In this document: positions 1 through 9,600 of the stretch, one piece after another
Layout of the letters: the number at the start of each line of letters is the position of its first letter
Position numbering within the stretch: position 1 is the stretch's first letter
Assembly (NCBI RefSeq): GCF_014195505.1
Contig: NZ_JACIBV010000001.1
Coordinates: 868,001-932,000 of the forward strand
Direction of reading: 5' to 3'
DNA from: Nonomuraea dietziae
GTDB taxonomy: Bacteria; Actinomycetota; Actinomycetes; Streptosporangiales; Streptosporangiaceae
Length of the DNA stretch: 64,000 nt
Program-made: the position numbers and the translations under genes
The notes under the pieces: model-generated
What the model saw: the letters and a program-made list of their open reading frames with translations, nothing else
Database searches by the model: none
Told to the model about the DNA's origin: nothing

Positions 1-257
1 CTGTCGGCCGGCCACACCAGCGCCAGCTCCGCCCCTGCCGCCGCGCGGACCTCGGCCAGCGCCGTCACGGCGGGCCAGGCGGGGGCCAGCAGCGCGTCGA
101 ACAGGGCTCTGCCGTAGGCCGCCACGTCGGCGGCGCCGGCGCTGTCCTCGCGCGCCTCGATCGGCCCCAGCTCGTACGGCCCGGCGACCACGCTCTCCTG
201 GTGGAGCACCCGCACCCACCGGCCTTCGACGACGACGCGGACGCGGGGCAGGCTCAC
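1..257 (-). CDS. CHAT-domain-like protein, N-terminal fragment (gene runs off left edge)
   Basis: Only the first ~85 codons are in the window; the gene reads leftward off the edge. I chose GTG at 257; an ATG at 265 in another frame meets a stop after three codons. The visible part is a basic beta-strand start (SLPRVRVVVEGRW) followed by a segment resembling the region before CHAT (caspase-like) peptidase domains in actinobacterial proteins, with the pattern 'YGRALFDALL' then 'LAEVRAAAGAELAL'. The catalytic His-Cys part is outside the window, so the family call is a pattern-level guess. It is divergent from the AAA+ gene at 387. Confidence 0.4.
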   Translation of the reverse strand, partial: MSLPRVRVVVEGRWVRVLHQESVVAGPYELGPIEAREDSAGAADVAAYGRALFDALLAPAWPAVTALAEVRAAAGAELALVWPAD

Positions 258-386
258 GCTCCCATCGTTGCCCTCCGGCCCCTCGCGACGGTAGCGGAGT
301 CATCAGATCGTTGCCGGGATCGGTGTCGCATCCCTGAGTAGAGGCTACTCATTCCCGACGGGCGCGAGGTTTGGCACAGTGATCGG

Positions 387-1798
387 GTGACGAACATCGA
401 CCACGCCACCGCCCACGCGCTGGCCGTCAGCCTGGCCAAGGTCTACGACGCCGTCTCGACGAAGATCGCCGAGGACAACGCCTCCTCGCCGCTGGTGGCC
501 AGGGTGACGGGCCATCTCGGCTGCCCGCTCGGCGAGGTGGTGGTGGTCGAGGAGAAGTACCGGCTGTGGGAGCACGCGGGGCTGCAGACCGGGGCCGACC
601 GCTACCTGGCCGCCCACTCCCCCGAGGCGCGGTGGTTCGGCGTGGTGGGCGGCGAGCGCCGCTGGGAGAGCGTCGTCAACATGCTGCTGTACGCCATGCG
701 CGACGGCAGCCGCCTGCTCGGCAGGCCCGACTACGGCACCACGCCGATCGGGCCCGTCGAGAGCATGGAGGTGATGCAGCTCGGCCTGGTCGAGACGGTG
801 GCGCCCGACGGAGCGCCCGTCGTCATGGTGGTCAGCAACGTCGACGAGTACGACGGCCACGCGATGCTGACCCTGCTGTCGCCCTCCATGGCCGCCGCCA
901 CGGCCGTGCGTGACGAGGTCGAACGGCTCAAGCGCCTGCACGACCCGTTCAGGGGGCGGGTGCTGAGCTTCGGTTTCAGCGAGCACAGGGACAACGAGCT
1001 GGTCAGCTTCCTGCCCAGGCCCGAGCTCACCGCCGAGGAGGTGGTGCTTCCCGAGGGCCGCCTCGCGGCGGTCGAGGACCACATCGTCGGCATCGCCGAG
1101 GCGCGCGAGCAACTCGTCGAGGCCGGACAGCATCTGCGCAGGGGCCTGCTGCTGTACGGCCCGCCCGGCACCGGCAAGACCCACAGGTGCGCTACCTGGT
1201 GGGCAGGTTACGCGAGCACACCGCGATCCTGATGACGGGTCCAGGCATGCGCCACCTCGACCACGCGATCGCGCTGGCCCGCAAGCTGCAGCCGTCGATC
1301 GTGGTGATCGAGGACGTCGACCTCATCGCCGAGGACCGCAGCCAGTTCGAGACCTCACCGCTGCTGTTCTCGCTGCTGGAGGCCATGGACGGCATCACCG
1401 GAGAGGCGGACGTGTCGTTCGTGCTCACCACCAACAGGGTCGACGCGCTGGAGCGGGCCCTGGTGCAGCGGCCCGGCCGGGTGGACCTGGCCGTAGAGGT
1501 GGCGCCGCCTTCCGCGCCCGACAGGGACCGCCTGATCCGCCTCTACGCCCGCAACAGGCCGATCGAGGCGGACGTGGCCAAGGTGGTGGCGGCGACCGAG
1601 GGCGTCACGGGCGCCTTCGTCAAGGAGCTGCTGCGGCGAGTCATCCTGCTGGCGATCAGGGCAGGCGACCACGCGCTGACCGACGAGCACTTCGACACCG
1701 CCTTCCATGCGATGTCAGGCGACGCGCAGGCGCTGACGAGGGCGCTGCTCGGCGCGGGCGCGGAGCAGCAGGAGCGGACGCCCTCACGCCTGTGCTGA
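387..1798 (+). pseudogene. AAA+ ATPase of the CDC48/FtsH type, interrupted by a one-base frameshift
   Basis: The first part (387-1232) codes for a ~240-residue N-terminal region of unknown fold, then the Walker A motif GPPGTGKT. Right after GKTH the frame is lost. The rest of the ATPase continues in another frame from about 1187 to 1798: Walker B (VVIEDVD), sensor region (LTTNR) and an arginine-finger region (QRPGRVD), ending with an alpha-helical lid. One missing base at about 1184-1187 (ACC CAC A-G GTG CGC) restores a single 470-residue AAA protein. The GTG start at 387 has no strong ribosome site. Either a sequence error or a real inactivation; as written, no complete ATPase is made. The 3' end overlaps the LanC-like gene tail to tail by 15 bases. 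Confidence 0.8.
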
Positions 1799-2992
1799 GC
1801 GCACCGCCAGCGGGAAGGGGTTGTCGGGCAGCAGGACGAGCCTGCGGGAGTCGCCGCGCTCGGCCGCGTCCAGGTGCAGCAGCGCCGCGCCGATGCCCGC
1901 GGCGCCGACCATGTAGCCGGTGTCGGCGGTGATCTCGTGGGGTCGCAGCCTGCGGTAGGCCTGCCACCAGCGCCCCTGGCTCGAGGCGTTCACCAGGTGC
2001 TCGCCCAGCACCCTGGCGAAGGCCCTGCAGTCGTCGCGCTCCCACAGCCCGACGAACAGCTCCAGCAGGCCCGCCGCGCCGCAGCACTGGCACATCACGT
2101 CCCAGAAGCCTGGCGTGCGCCGGTGCGGCACGCCGCTGGTGAGGATGCCGTGGACCAGCCTGTCGACCCAGTCGGAGTCGCCCAGCTCGTGGAACATCCT
2201 GGCCACCCCGGCCGAGCCCGAGCAGAAGCCCAGGTAGTGCAGGTGACGGCCCTGAGGCACGTGGTGGGGCACCAGCGCGCACGCTCCGGTGACCTCGCTG
2301 ACCGCCCTGACGAAGCCCGCCCCGCTGTTGGCCGCCTCGAGGAAGCGCGGGTCGCCCGTCACGGCGTGCAGGCGGGCCAGCAGGAACGCGGTGCCGGCCG
2401 TACCCGAGAGGAAACCAGGGGTGACGGCGTCGACGGGCAGGTCGGCCGGTGGCTCGGCGCCGAAGCGATGGCCGGGGACGGGCAGGGCGGCGATGCGCAG
2501 GCCCGCCTCGACGGCGACCCGCTCGTAGGCGGGCTCGCCGAGCATGGCCGAGGCGTGCAGCAGCGTGAGGATGATGCCGCCGTCGCCACGCTGGCTGGGA
2601 TCGCCCGTCCAGGTGGGGCCGGCGGCGGCCAGCAGGTCGGCGGCGGCGGCCGCCGCGCGGGTGAAGGAGTCGTCGATGGCCCAGCCCGCCTCGGCCAGCG
2701 CGAACACCACGCCGGCCAGGCCGTCGTGGAAGGTCGGGTCGCTCTGCTCGGCCCAGACGGCCGACAGGTGGCGGGCGCCCAGCTCGGCGTCCTCGAGGTA
2801 GGAGTCGTCGCCGGTGGCGGCGGCCAGCTCGAGGAAGAACAGCACGATGCCGGCCGCGCCCGAGTAGAGCGAGGCGGGCCTGTGAGGCAGCGCGGGCCGC
2901 TCTCCCGCCCGCCAGTGGCGGCCTCTGTCGTCGTCGATCCCGCACGCGCGGATCCACCCGGCGGCTTGCACCGCGGCCTCGATCGGGCTCAT
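1784..2992 (-). CDS. LanC-like lanthionine synthetase C family protein
   Basis: About 400 residues made of repeated Gly-rich helix-turn motifs typical of the LanC alpha/alpha barrel: YSGAAGIVLF, HDGLAGVVFA, FLSGTAGTAF, FCSGSAGVAR, CCGAAGLLEL and MVGAAGIGAA. The LanC zinc ligands (Cys, then Cys-His of a CHG motif) line up with FCSG and CCG, so the usual His is a Cys here. LanC proteins cyclise lanthipeptides by adding Cys thiols to dehydro-residues; related LanC-like proteins have other roles. No precursor peptide or LanB/LanM dehydratase lies nearby, so this is a stand-alone LanC-like protein, not proof of a lantibiotic cluster. ATG 2992 is chosen because it begins the conserved part; upstream in-frame starts reach 3031. 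Confidence 0.8.
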   Translation of the reverse strand: MSPIEAAVQAAGWIRACGIDDDRGRHWRAGERPALPHRPASLYSGAAGIVLFFLELAAATGDDSYLEDAELGARHLSAVWAEQSDPTFHDGLAGVVFALAEAGWAIDDSFTRAAAAAADLLAAAGPTWTGDPSQRGDGGIILTLLHASAMLGEPAYERVAVEAGLRIAALPVPGHRFGAEPPADLPVDAVTPGFLSGTAGTAFLLARLHAVTGDPRFLEAANSGAGFVRAVSEVTGACALVPHHVPQGRHLHYLGFCSGSAGVARMFHELGDSDWVDRLVHGILTSGVPHRRTPGFWDVMCQCCGAAGLLELFVGLWERDDCRAFARVLGEHLVNASSQGRWWQAYRRLRPHEITADTGYMVGAAGIGAALLHLDAAERGDSRRLVLLPDNPFPLAVRSAQA

Positions 2993-3066
2993 GACGCCAG
3001 TCTCGCACCACCGCCAAAAACCCGCAAACACTGTAGGTTAAGCATGTTTTAGTAGGGTGTGCGGTG

Positions 3067-3516
3067 ATGACAGATCACAGTGTTTCCGAAGAACTGCGCG
3101 CGATGGAGCGAGACCAGTGCACCGCCTGCCTCGGCACCGCCGAGGAGGAGATCGTGCCCGGCTACAACCGGCCCTGCCGTGCGTGCGCGGGCACCGGCCG
3201 CCGCCGCGAGCAGCTGATCTGGCAGCTGGCCCACGACGAGGCCGCGCAGCTGATCACCCTGCCCGTGGTGCGCGACCTCGTGAAGCAGACCAGGGGCGCG
3301 TTCCGGCTGTCGGAGATCGCCGACGCGGTGCGGGCCGCGCTCAACCTGCCCGTGGGACGACTGCCCGTCGGGCCTCGCGTGCGCGACCTGCTGCTGGACA
3401 TGCAGGCGGCCGACGAGATCGTGATGGTCTCCGCGCCCGACGAACTGCTGGAGGGCACCGAGGTCGTCCTGCACCGCGACCCCGCCTGGGAACGGGTCCG
3501 CACCCTCGGCGCCTGA
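3067..3516 (+). CDS. Small zinc-knuckle protein (DnaJ-type CxxC motifs), function unknown
   Basis: A 149-residue soluble protein. The N-terminal part carries two knuckles, CTACLGT and CRACAGTG, separated by about 15 residues, the CxxCxG type found in the DnaJ/Hsp40 zinc domain. The remaining ~100 residues look helical with a winged-helix-like run (FRLSEIADAV). ATG 3067 directly follows an in-frame GTG at 3064; AGGGTG at about 3055 can serve as ribosome site. It is divergent from the LanC-like gene, with an AT-rich 74-bp gap holding both promoters. No specific function can be named. Confidence 0.7.
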   Translation: MTDHSVSEELRAMERDQCTACLGTAEEEIVPGYNRPCRACAGTGRRREQLIWQLAHDEAAQLITLPVVRDLVKQTRGAFRLSEIADAVRAALNLPVGRLPVGPRVRDLLLDMQAADEIVMVSAPDELLEGTEVVLHRDPAWERVRTLGA

Positions 3517-3595
3517 CGCCCCGCTTTCCTCCGCGCCCGGCGGCGATGACGCCGTGCGCTTCCATGCGCCCGCCCTCGAAATGTATTAGCGCTGT

Positions 3596-3601
3596 TATAT
3601 T
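3596..3601 (+). promoter_or_regulatory. Likely -10 box of a leaderless promoter for the EntS-like exporter
   Basis: TATATT ends seven bases before the ATG at 3608, so transcription would begin at or next to the start codon. A GC-rich, ribosome-site-free gap and an AGCGCT palindrome at 3588-3593, just upstream of the box, fit a regulated leaderless promoter. No clear -35 box is visible. Confidence 0.5.
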
Positions 3602-3607
3602 TGGCCC

Positions 3608-4906
3608 ATGCCATTCAGGGACGGGCTGATCGATCTTCGCCCCCTCCGCTCCAGCCGGCCCTTCCGCGACCTGTGGGCCGGATCCTCCCTCGCCTCGCTC
3701 GGGCAGCAGGTCGCCGCCGTCGCCGTCCTGTTCCAGGTCTGGCAACTCACGCACAGCCCGCTCTGGACCGGCGCCATCGGCCTCGCGACCGCCGCGCCCC
3801 TGCTGCTGCTCGGGCTGGTCGGCGGTTGGCTCGCCGACGCCGCCGACCGCAGGACGCTCGTCCGCCTCACCACCGCGGGCCAGGTCGTGACGGCCGTGGG
3901 CCTGACGGCGCAGGCGGTCGCGGGCAACACCTCGGTTTTGCTGCTGCTCGCCCTCGTCGCCGCGCAGTCCGGCTGCGCGGCCCTCGGCGCCCCCTCGCGG
4001 CGCACGCTGCCCGTCCTGCTGCTGCCCGCCGGTCAGGTCGCCGCCGGGCTCGCCCTGCAGAACGTCGCCTTCCAGGCCTCCATGCTGGCCGGTCCCGCCC
4101 TCGCCGGCGTCGTGCTCGCGCAGTGGGGGCCGCCCGCCGCGTACGCGCTCCAGGCCGTCGCCTGCCTGGCCTCGCTGGTCACCACGGCCGGGCTGCCCGC
4201 GCTGCCGCCGCAGCGCACCGGCGCCCGCCAGGAGACGGCGAAGCGGAGGCGTCCTGCTCGCGGGGGATGGCGGGTCATCCTGCGGCGCCCCACGCTGTGG
4301 GGCTCCTTCGCCACCGACGTGGCCGCGACCGTTCTGGCCATGCCGATCGCGATCTTCCCGCTGATCAACGAGGTCCGCTTCGGCGGTGATCCCCAGACGC
4401 TCGGGCTGTTCCTGTCCGCGATCGCGGTCGGCGGCATCGGCGCGGGCCTGCTCTCGGGAACCGTCACGCGGCTGCGTCGCGCCGGCCTCGTCCAGCTCCT
4501 CGCGGCCATGATCTGGGGTCTGGCCCTGGCGGGCTTCGGCCTGGCGGGCCCCCTCTGGACGGCTCTGGGCTGCTTGGTGCTCGCCGGAGCCGCCGACACC
4601 GTGGCGGTGGTGACCAGGGGCGCGCTGGTCCAGCTGGAGGCGCCGGACCAGTACAGGGGGCGGGTGTCCTCCGTCGAGCACGTCATCGGTGTCGCGGGGC
4701 CCGAGGTGGGCAACTTCAGGGGCGGACTGCTCGCCTCTCTCACGTCGGCGCCCGTGGCGCTGGCGGCGGGCGGCGTGACGGCCGCGCTCACCGTCGCCGC
4801 CATCGCGCTGGTCAACCGCCCCCTTCGCGACTACCGCACCCCGCCATCTGAGTCACAGGATCTCCACCCGGTTCCGTGCCATGAGCCTGAAGGGGACGCC
4901 GTTTGA
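3608..4906 (+). CDS. MFS exporter, EntS-like
   Basis: 432 residues with about 12 hydrophobic segments. After the second segment is the major facilitator motif A variant GGWLADAADRR; 'GAPSRRTLPVLL' and 'GRVSSVEHVIGVAGPEVGNF' are typical of the enterobactin-exporter-like (EntS/MFS_3) branch. Members export siderophores or drugs by proton antiport across the cytoplasmic membrane. No siderophore genes are seen next to it, so the substrate is open. The start at ATG 3608 is leaderless. The stop overlaps a TTG codon in the frame of the next gene, but that gene more likely starts at 5101. Confidence 0.85.
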   Translation: MPFRDGLIDLRPLRSSRPFRDLWAGSSLASLGQQVAAVAVLFQVWQLTHSPLWTGAIGLATAAPLLLLGLVGGWLADAADRRTLVRLTTAGQVVTAVGLTAQAVAGNTSVLLLLALVAAQSGCAALGAPSRRTLPVLLLPAGQVAAGLALQNVAFQASMLAGPALAGVVLAQWGPPAAYALQAVACLASLVTTAGLPALPPQRTGARQETAKRRRPARGGWRVILRRPTLWGSFATDVAATVLAMPIAIFPLINEVRFGGDPQTLGLFLSAIAVGGIGAGLLSGTVTRLRRAGLVQLLAAMIWGLALAGFGLAGPLWTALGCLVLAGAADTVAVVTRGALVQLEAPDQYRGRVSSVEHVIGVAGPEVGNFRGGLLASLTSAPVALAAGGVTAALTVAAIALVNRPLRDYRTPPSESQDLHPVPCHEPEGDAV

Positions 4907-5048
4907 TCAGGATCGCGGACCGTGCGCGACCGGCGGCCGAGACCCCGGCGCCGCGCGACGGAAGGACACCGGGGGCCGACCCTGGTCGTAGGCCTCTTCC
5001 TAGGAAAGTCGCTGGTGCCGGTCGGCTGTTCGGCCGAAGCGCCCGCCG

Positions 5049-5086
5049 CGGGACGGGCGCGAAGATCCTTCGTATCTTCCGTCCCG
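5049..5086 (+). promoter_or_regulatory. Hairpin just upstream of a ribosome binding site
   Basis: Arms CGGGACG (5049-5055) and CGTCCCG (5080-5086) plus an inner pair GAAGAT (5061-5066) and ATCTTC (5074-5079), with a five-base bulge on the left side. The hairpin ends two bases before the AGGAG (5089-5093) that serves ATG 5101. It could be an operator or an mRNA structure controlling access to the ribosome site. Confidence 0.45.
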
Positions 5087-5100
5087 TCCAGGAGCAGCGC

Positions 5101-5724
5101 ATGACCACCCGCCCGCACGCCGGTCCCGTCCACGGGCAAGCGGCTCCCACCCGTCAGATCGTTCTGCGCACCGCGGCCTTGACGTTCGTCCCCGTGGTGC
5201 TCGCCGTGGCCGGTCTGCTGCACCCCCACCACCTGACCCAGGAGACCGCCGAACGTTGGGTCACCCTGCACCTGCTGCTCCTGCCGGTGTTCCCCCTGCT
5301 GGCGGGGACACTTCTGCTGCTTGTGCGCGGGCTGAGGGGAGCGTGGGTGACGACCGTGCGGGTCGGCTCCTACATCTACGCGATCTTCTACACCAGCCTC
5401 GACGCGATCGCCGGGGTCGCCTACGGCACGATGGTGGCCAACGCCGACGATCCGGCCTCCCTGGCCAGGATCGGGCCCGCCGTCGACGTCGTCGGCGGGA
5501 CGCTGGGGCTGATCGGCTCGGCGGGCTTCCTGCTGGCCGCGGTCGCGACGACGGCGGCCCTGGCCTCGCGTCACGGCGGGCGGCGCGTGGCGCTCGGCGG
5601 AACGGTCCTGATCGCCGCTTCCGTCCTGTGGCTGGGCAGCCACATCTACTGGCCCGAGGGCGTGCTCACGGTGCTCGGCCTGGGCCTGGGGTTCGGCCTG
5701 CTCACCGTCTCGACACAGAGATAG
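5101..5724 (+). CDS. Six-segment integral membrane protein, function unknown
   Basis: 207 residues with about six hydrophobic segments (roughly residues 22-42, 58-78, 84-112, 132-155, 165-187 and 190-205). The second loop carries a short HPHH motif. I do not recognise the family. ATG 5101 follows an AGGAG at a good distance; the reading frame extends upstream to 4903, but that part is proline/arginine-rich and contains the hairpin, so it is not likely to be coding. The gene is 194 bases after the exporter and convergent with the methyltransferase. Confidence 0.7.
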   Translation: MTTRPHAGPVHGQAAPTRQIVLRTAALTFVPVVLAVAGLLHPHHLTQETAERWVTLHLLLLPVFPLLAGTLLLLVRGLRGAWVTTVRVGSYIYAIFYTSLDAIAGVAYGTMVANADDPASLARIGPAVDVVGGTLGLIGSAGFLLAAVATTAALASRHGGRRVALGGTVLIAASVLWLGSHIYWPEGVLTVLGLGLGFGLLTVSTQR

Positions 5725-5742
5725 CTCGACGCCGGCAGGGCG

Positions 5743-6537
5743 TCAGACACGGCAGAGGATCTCGCCGTGCAGGACGGACATCCAGCCGTCGCCCGAGGCG
5801 GCCCACTCGCGCCAGCCGTCCGAGATCCGCCGCAGGCCGGCCTCCGTGGCCGCGCCGGAGGCCAGCGCCTGTGCGGCCATGTCGGAGCTCAGGATCCGCT
5901 CGGCCCACATGCCGCCCCACCACGCTCTGTCCTCCTCGGCGGCGAAACACCAGGTGGAGGAGGTGGCGGTGACGTCGGTGAACCCCGCCTCGCGGGCCCA
6001 CGACAGCAGGCGGCGCCCGGCGTCGGGCTCACCGCCGTTGGCGCGGGCCACCTTCTGGTACAGCTCCATCCACTCATCCAGCGCGGGCACCAGGGGATAC
6101 CAGGCGAAGGCCCGGTAGTCGCTGTCGCGGACGGCGACCACGCCGCCCGGCCTGGTCACCCTGCGCATCTCGCGCAGCGCCCGCACGGGGTCGCCGACGT
6201 GCTGCAGGACCTGGTGGGCGTGGACCACGCAGAAGGTGTCGTCGGGGTGGTCCAGCGCGTGGACGTCGGCGACGGCGAAGGTGGCGTTGGTCACGCCGCG
6301 CCTGGCCAGCTCCGCCCTCGACAGCTCCAGCGCCTGCTCGCTGACCTCGGTGACGGTCAGGTGGCCCACCCGCGCGGCCAGGTCGGCGCTGATCGTGCCG
6401 GGCCCCGCGCCGACGTCCAGGACCTTCATGTGCGGCAGCAGGTGGGGCAGCAGGTAGGCGGCCGAGTTCTCGGCGGTGCGCCACCGATGGGAGCGCAGGA
6501 CGGACTCGTGATGACCATGGGTGTAAACAGCGTTCAT
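5743..6537 (-). CDS. Class I SAM-dependent methyltransferase
   Basis: 264 residues. Motif I is VLDVGAGPGTIS, the acidic post-I position falls in 'VTEVS', motif II is AVADVHALDHPDDTFCVVHAHQVLQHV, and 'GGVVAVRDSDY' is the motif III region: a UbiE/Methyltransf_11-type fold. The acceptor cannot be told from sequence. ATG 6537 starts the conserved part (MNAVYTHGHHES); an upstream in-frame ATG at 6570 would add 11 residues. The gene is divergent from the Pls-type synthetase and shares a 110-bp control region holding a perfect palindrome, so it may belong to the same pathway, although modification of the polymer is only a guess. Confidence 0.85.
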   Translation of the reverse strand: MNAVYTHGHHESVLRSHRWRTAENSAAYLLPHLLPHMKVLDVGAGPGTISADLAARVGHLTVTEVSEQALELSRAELARRGVTNATFAVADVHALDHPDDTFCVVHAHQVLQHVGDPVRALREMRRVTRPGGVVAVRDSDYRAFAWYPLVPALDEWMELYQKVARANGGEPDAGRRLLSWAREAGFTDVTATSSTWCFAAEEDRAWWGGMWAERILSSDMAAQALASGAATEAGLRRISDGWREWAASGDGWMSVLHGEILCRV

Positions 6538-6576
6538 AGCCACGAACCCTAGCTGATTCTCACATTTCAAGAAGAT

Positions 6577-6597
6577 CTGTCTCGTATGTAGAGACAG
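6577..6597. promoter_or_regulatory. Perfect 7-bp inverted repeat, candidate operator between the methyltransferase and pls
   Basis: CTGTCTC (6577-6583), seven-base spacer GTATGTA, then GAGACAG (6591-6597). The spacer contains a -10-like TATGTA (6585-6590) pointing toward the synthetase, so a bound repressor would block its promoter. The shape fits a TetR-type dimer site, but no regulator gene is adjacent. Confidence 0.6.
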
Positions 6598-6647
6598 GGT
6601 GCGCGCATGTCCTATGAATGCGGGGAATACCGGAGGACAATGCCACG

Positions 6648-9600
6648 TTGGCGTCGCTGTCCCCTCACCCCTGGAGCCGCGCCTTGCGTCCGTCCGTGGC
6701 CGATCCGCAGGAGCTCGCCATCCGCGCCGTCTACACCTCAGGGCCGGCGGCGGCGCCCCCGCGTACCCTGCTCGACATCTTCCAGGCCACGGTGGCCCGC
6801 CATCCGGGCGCTCCCGCCCTCGACGACGGCGCGGCGTCCTTCACCTACGCAGAACTGTCCGCGGAGGTCGAGAGGGTCGCCGCCGAGCTGGTGGAGGCGG
6901 GGGTACGGCGCGGCGACAGGGTCGGCGTGCGGGTGCCCTCGGGCACCACCGAGCTCTACGTCACGATCCTGGCCGTCCTGACCGCGGGCGCGGCCTACGT
7001 GCCCGTCGACGCCGACGACCCCGAGGAGCGGGCCGAACTGGTCTTCGCCGAGGCGGGTGTCAAGGCGGTGGTGACCGACAAGATCACCCTGGCCGACAAC
7101 GGCACGCCGGCCGACTCGGCGACCCCCGCCGACCGGCTCACCGTGTCCGGCGAACGGCCCGCCGAAGCGCTCGCAGGGCCGCCCTCCCCTGCCGACGACG
7201 CCTGGATCATCTTCACCTCGGGTTCGACCGGCAGGCCCAAGGGCGTGGCCGTCACCCATCGCAGCGCCGCCGCCTTCGTCGACGCCGAGGCGGGCCTGTT
7301 CCTGCCCGGCCGTCCCCTCGGCCCAGGTGACCGCGTGCTGGCCGGGCTCTCGGTCGCCTTCGACGCCTCGTGCGAGGAGATGTGGCTGGCGTGGCGGCAC
7401 GGCGCCTGCCTGGTCGCCGCCCCCCGGTCGCTGGTGCGCACCGGCATGGACCTCGGCCCCTGGCTGGTCGCCCACGGCATCACGGCCGTCTCGACGGTGC
7501 CCACCCTGGCCGCGCTCTGGCCCGCGGAGACGCTCGACGACGTCCGGCTGCTGATCTTCGGAGGCGAGGCCTGCCCTCCCGAGCTGGCCGCCCGCCTGGC
7601 CGTCGAAGGCAGAGAGGTCTGGAACACCTACGGCCCCACCGAGGCGACGGTCGTGGCCAGCGCCGCTTTGATGACCGGTGAGGGCCCCGTGCGGATCGGC
7701 CTGCCGCTGGACGGCTGGGACCTGGCCGTCGTGGACGCCCAGGGCGAGCCCGTCGAGATGGGCGGCACCGGCGAGCTGATCATCGGCGGGGTCGGCCTGG
7801 CCCGCTACCTCGACCCGGCCAAGGACGCCGAGAAGTACGCCCCGCTGCCCAGCCTCGGCTGGGAGCGCGCCTACCGCAGCGGCGACCTGGTCCGCGCCGA
7901 GCCCGAAGGACTCGTCTTCGCCGGTCGCGCCGACGAGCAGATCAAGCTCGGCGGGCGGCGGATCGAGCTGGGCGAGGTCGACGCGGCGCTCAGCGCGCTG
8001 CCTGGCGTGGCGGGAGCGGCGGCCGCCGTCAGGGGTCAGCTGCTGGTCGGCTACCTCGTGACGGGCGACGACTTCGACCTCGCCGAGGCGAGGGAGCTGC
8101 TGCACGACTCGCTGCCGGCCGCGCTGGTGCCGCGCCTGGCCGTCGTGGAGGAGCTACCCACCCGCACCTCCGGCAAGATCGACAGGGACGCGCTCCCCTG
8201 GCCGCTGCCAGGCTCGCAGCCCGGGGCGGGCGGGTGGCCCGCCGAGCAGTGGACCGCGGTGCTCGGCGTCGCTCCCGAAGGGCCCGACAGCGACTTCTTC
8301 ACCGAGGGCGGCGGCAGCCTCTCGGCCGCGCGGCTGGTGTCGGCCCTGCGGGCACGCTACCCGGAGGTGACGGTCGCCGACCTGTACGAGCATTCGACGC
8401 TGGGCGGGCTGACCGCGCTGCTGGAGCGGTCGAGCCCGCGCGCCGCCACGGGCGAGGCCCGGCGGGTCAGGCCCATGCCGAACAGTGCCTCGATCGCGCA
8501 GGTCGCGCTGATGGTGCCGTTGATGACCGTGTCGGGGCTGCGGCTGACGGTCGTGGTCGCGGCGCTGGCGAACCTGCTCTGGACGCCGGTGACGAGCTGG
8601 TGGTGGATCGCGGCGGGCGCGCTGCTCCTGCTCTCCCCTCCTGGACGGCTCGCCCTGTCGGCCGGATGCGCACGGCTGCTGCTCGGCGGCCTGCGGCCGG
8701 GCGCCTACCCACGCGGCGGCGCCGTCCATCTGAAGCTGTGGTTCGCCGACCAGTTCGCGGCCAGGCTGGGCCTGCCCGACCTGGGCAGCGCGCCGTGGAT
8801 GTCCTGGTATGCCAGGCTGCTCGGCGCGCAGGTGGGCGAGGACGCGGACCTGCACTCCCCTCCCCCTATCACCGGCCTGCTCAGACTCGGCAGGGGTGCC
8901 TCGGTCGAGCCCGAGGTCGACCTCAGCGGCGTGTGGTACGACGGCGACCTCGTGCGCGTCGGTGAGATCAGGATCGGCGCCGGCGCGACCGTCGGCTCGC
9001 GTTCGACGCTGCTGCCCGGCACCAAGATCGGTAAGTACGCGCAGGTCGCTCCGGGCTCGGCGGTCGAGGGGGCGATCCCCGCCGGTACGCGGTGGGCCGG
9101 AGCTCCCGCGGCCAGGCTGGGCAAGGCGCGCAGGACGGAGGAGCGCGCCGCCCGCTCCCGCCTCTGGGTGGGCGTGTACGCCCTGTCGGCCGTGGGTCTC
9201 AGCCTGCTGCCCGTGGCGGCCGCGGCGACGGGGCTCGCGGTGCTGCTGGCCATGGGCTCGTGGTGGGCGCTTCCGGTGGCCACGGTCGCGGGCATGGCGG
9301 TGTTCGCGCTGGTGACTCTCGTCAGCGTGCGGCTGCTGTCGATCTGCCTGCATCCGGGCCAGTACCCGGTGCACAGCCGTCCCGCCTGGCAGGCGTGGGC
9401 GACGGGCAGGCTGATGGCCTCGGCGCGGGTGTGGCTCTTCCCGTTGTACGCGAGCATCCTCACCCCCGCGTGGCTGCGGGCGCTGGGCATGCGGGTGGGC
9501 CGCGACGTCGAGCTGTCCACGGTGCTCGCGCTGCCCAGCATGACCTCCGTCGGCGACGGCGCGTTCCTGGCCGACGACACGATGGTGGCACCGTACGAGC

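Noticed and set aside
345..1184. Long minus-strand open frame opposite the AAA+ gene
   Set aside because: Composition is His/Gly/Arg-rich shadow sequence; the plus strand carries recognisable AAA motifs.
1..1798. CHAT plus AAA+ as a defence system
   Set aside because: The CHAT call rests on a fragment, the AAA gene is frameshifted and the genes are divergent; kept only as a hint.
4903..5100. Upstream extension of the membrane-protein frame starting from TTG 4903
   Set aside because: Arg/Pro-rich with no family character and contains a hairpin; ATG 5101 has a good ribosome site.
6640..6981. ATG 6640 with an ideal GGAGGA, opening another frame
   Set aside because: That frame is Arg/Pro-rich and ends early; the conserved adenylation domain is in the frame of 6618/6648.
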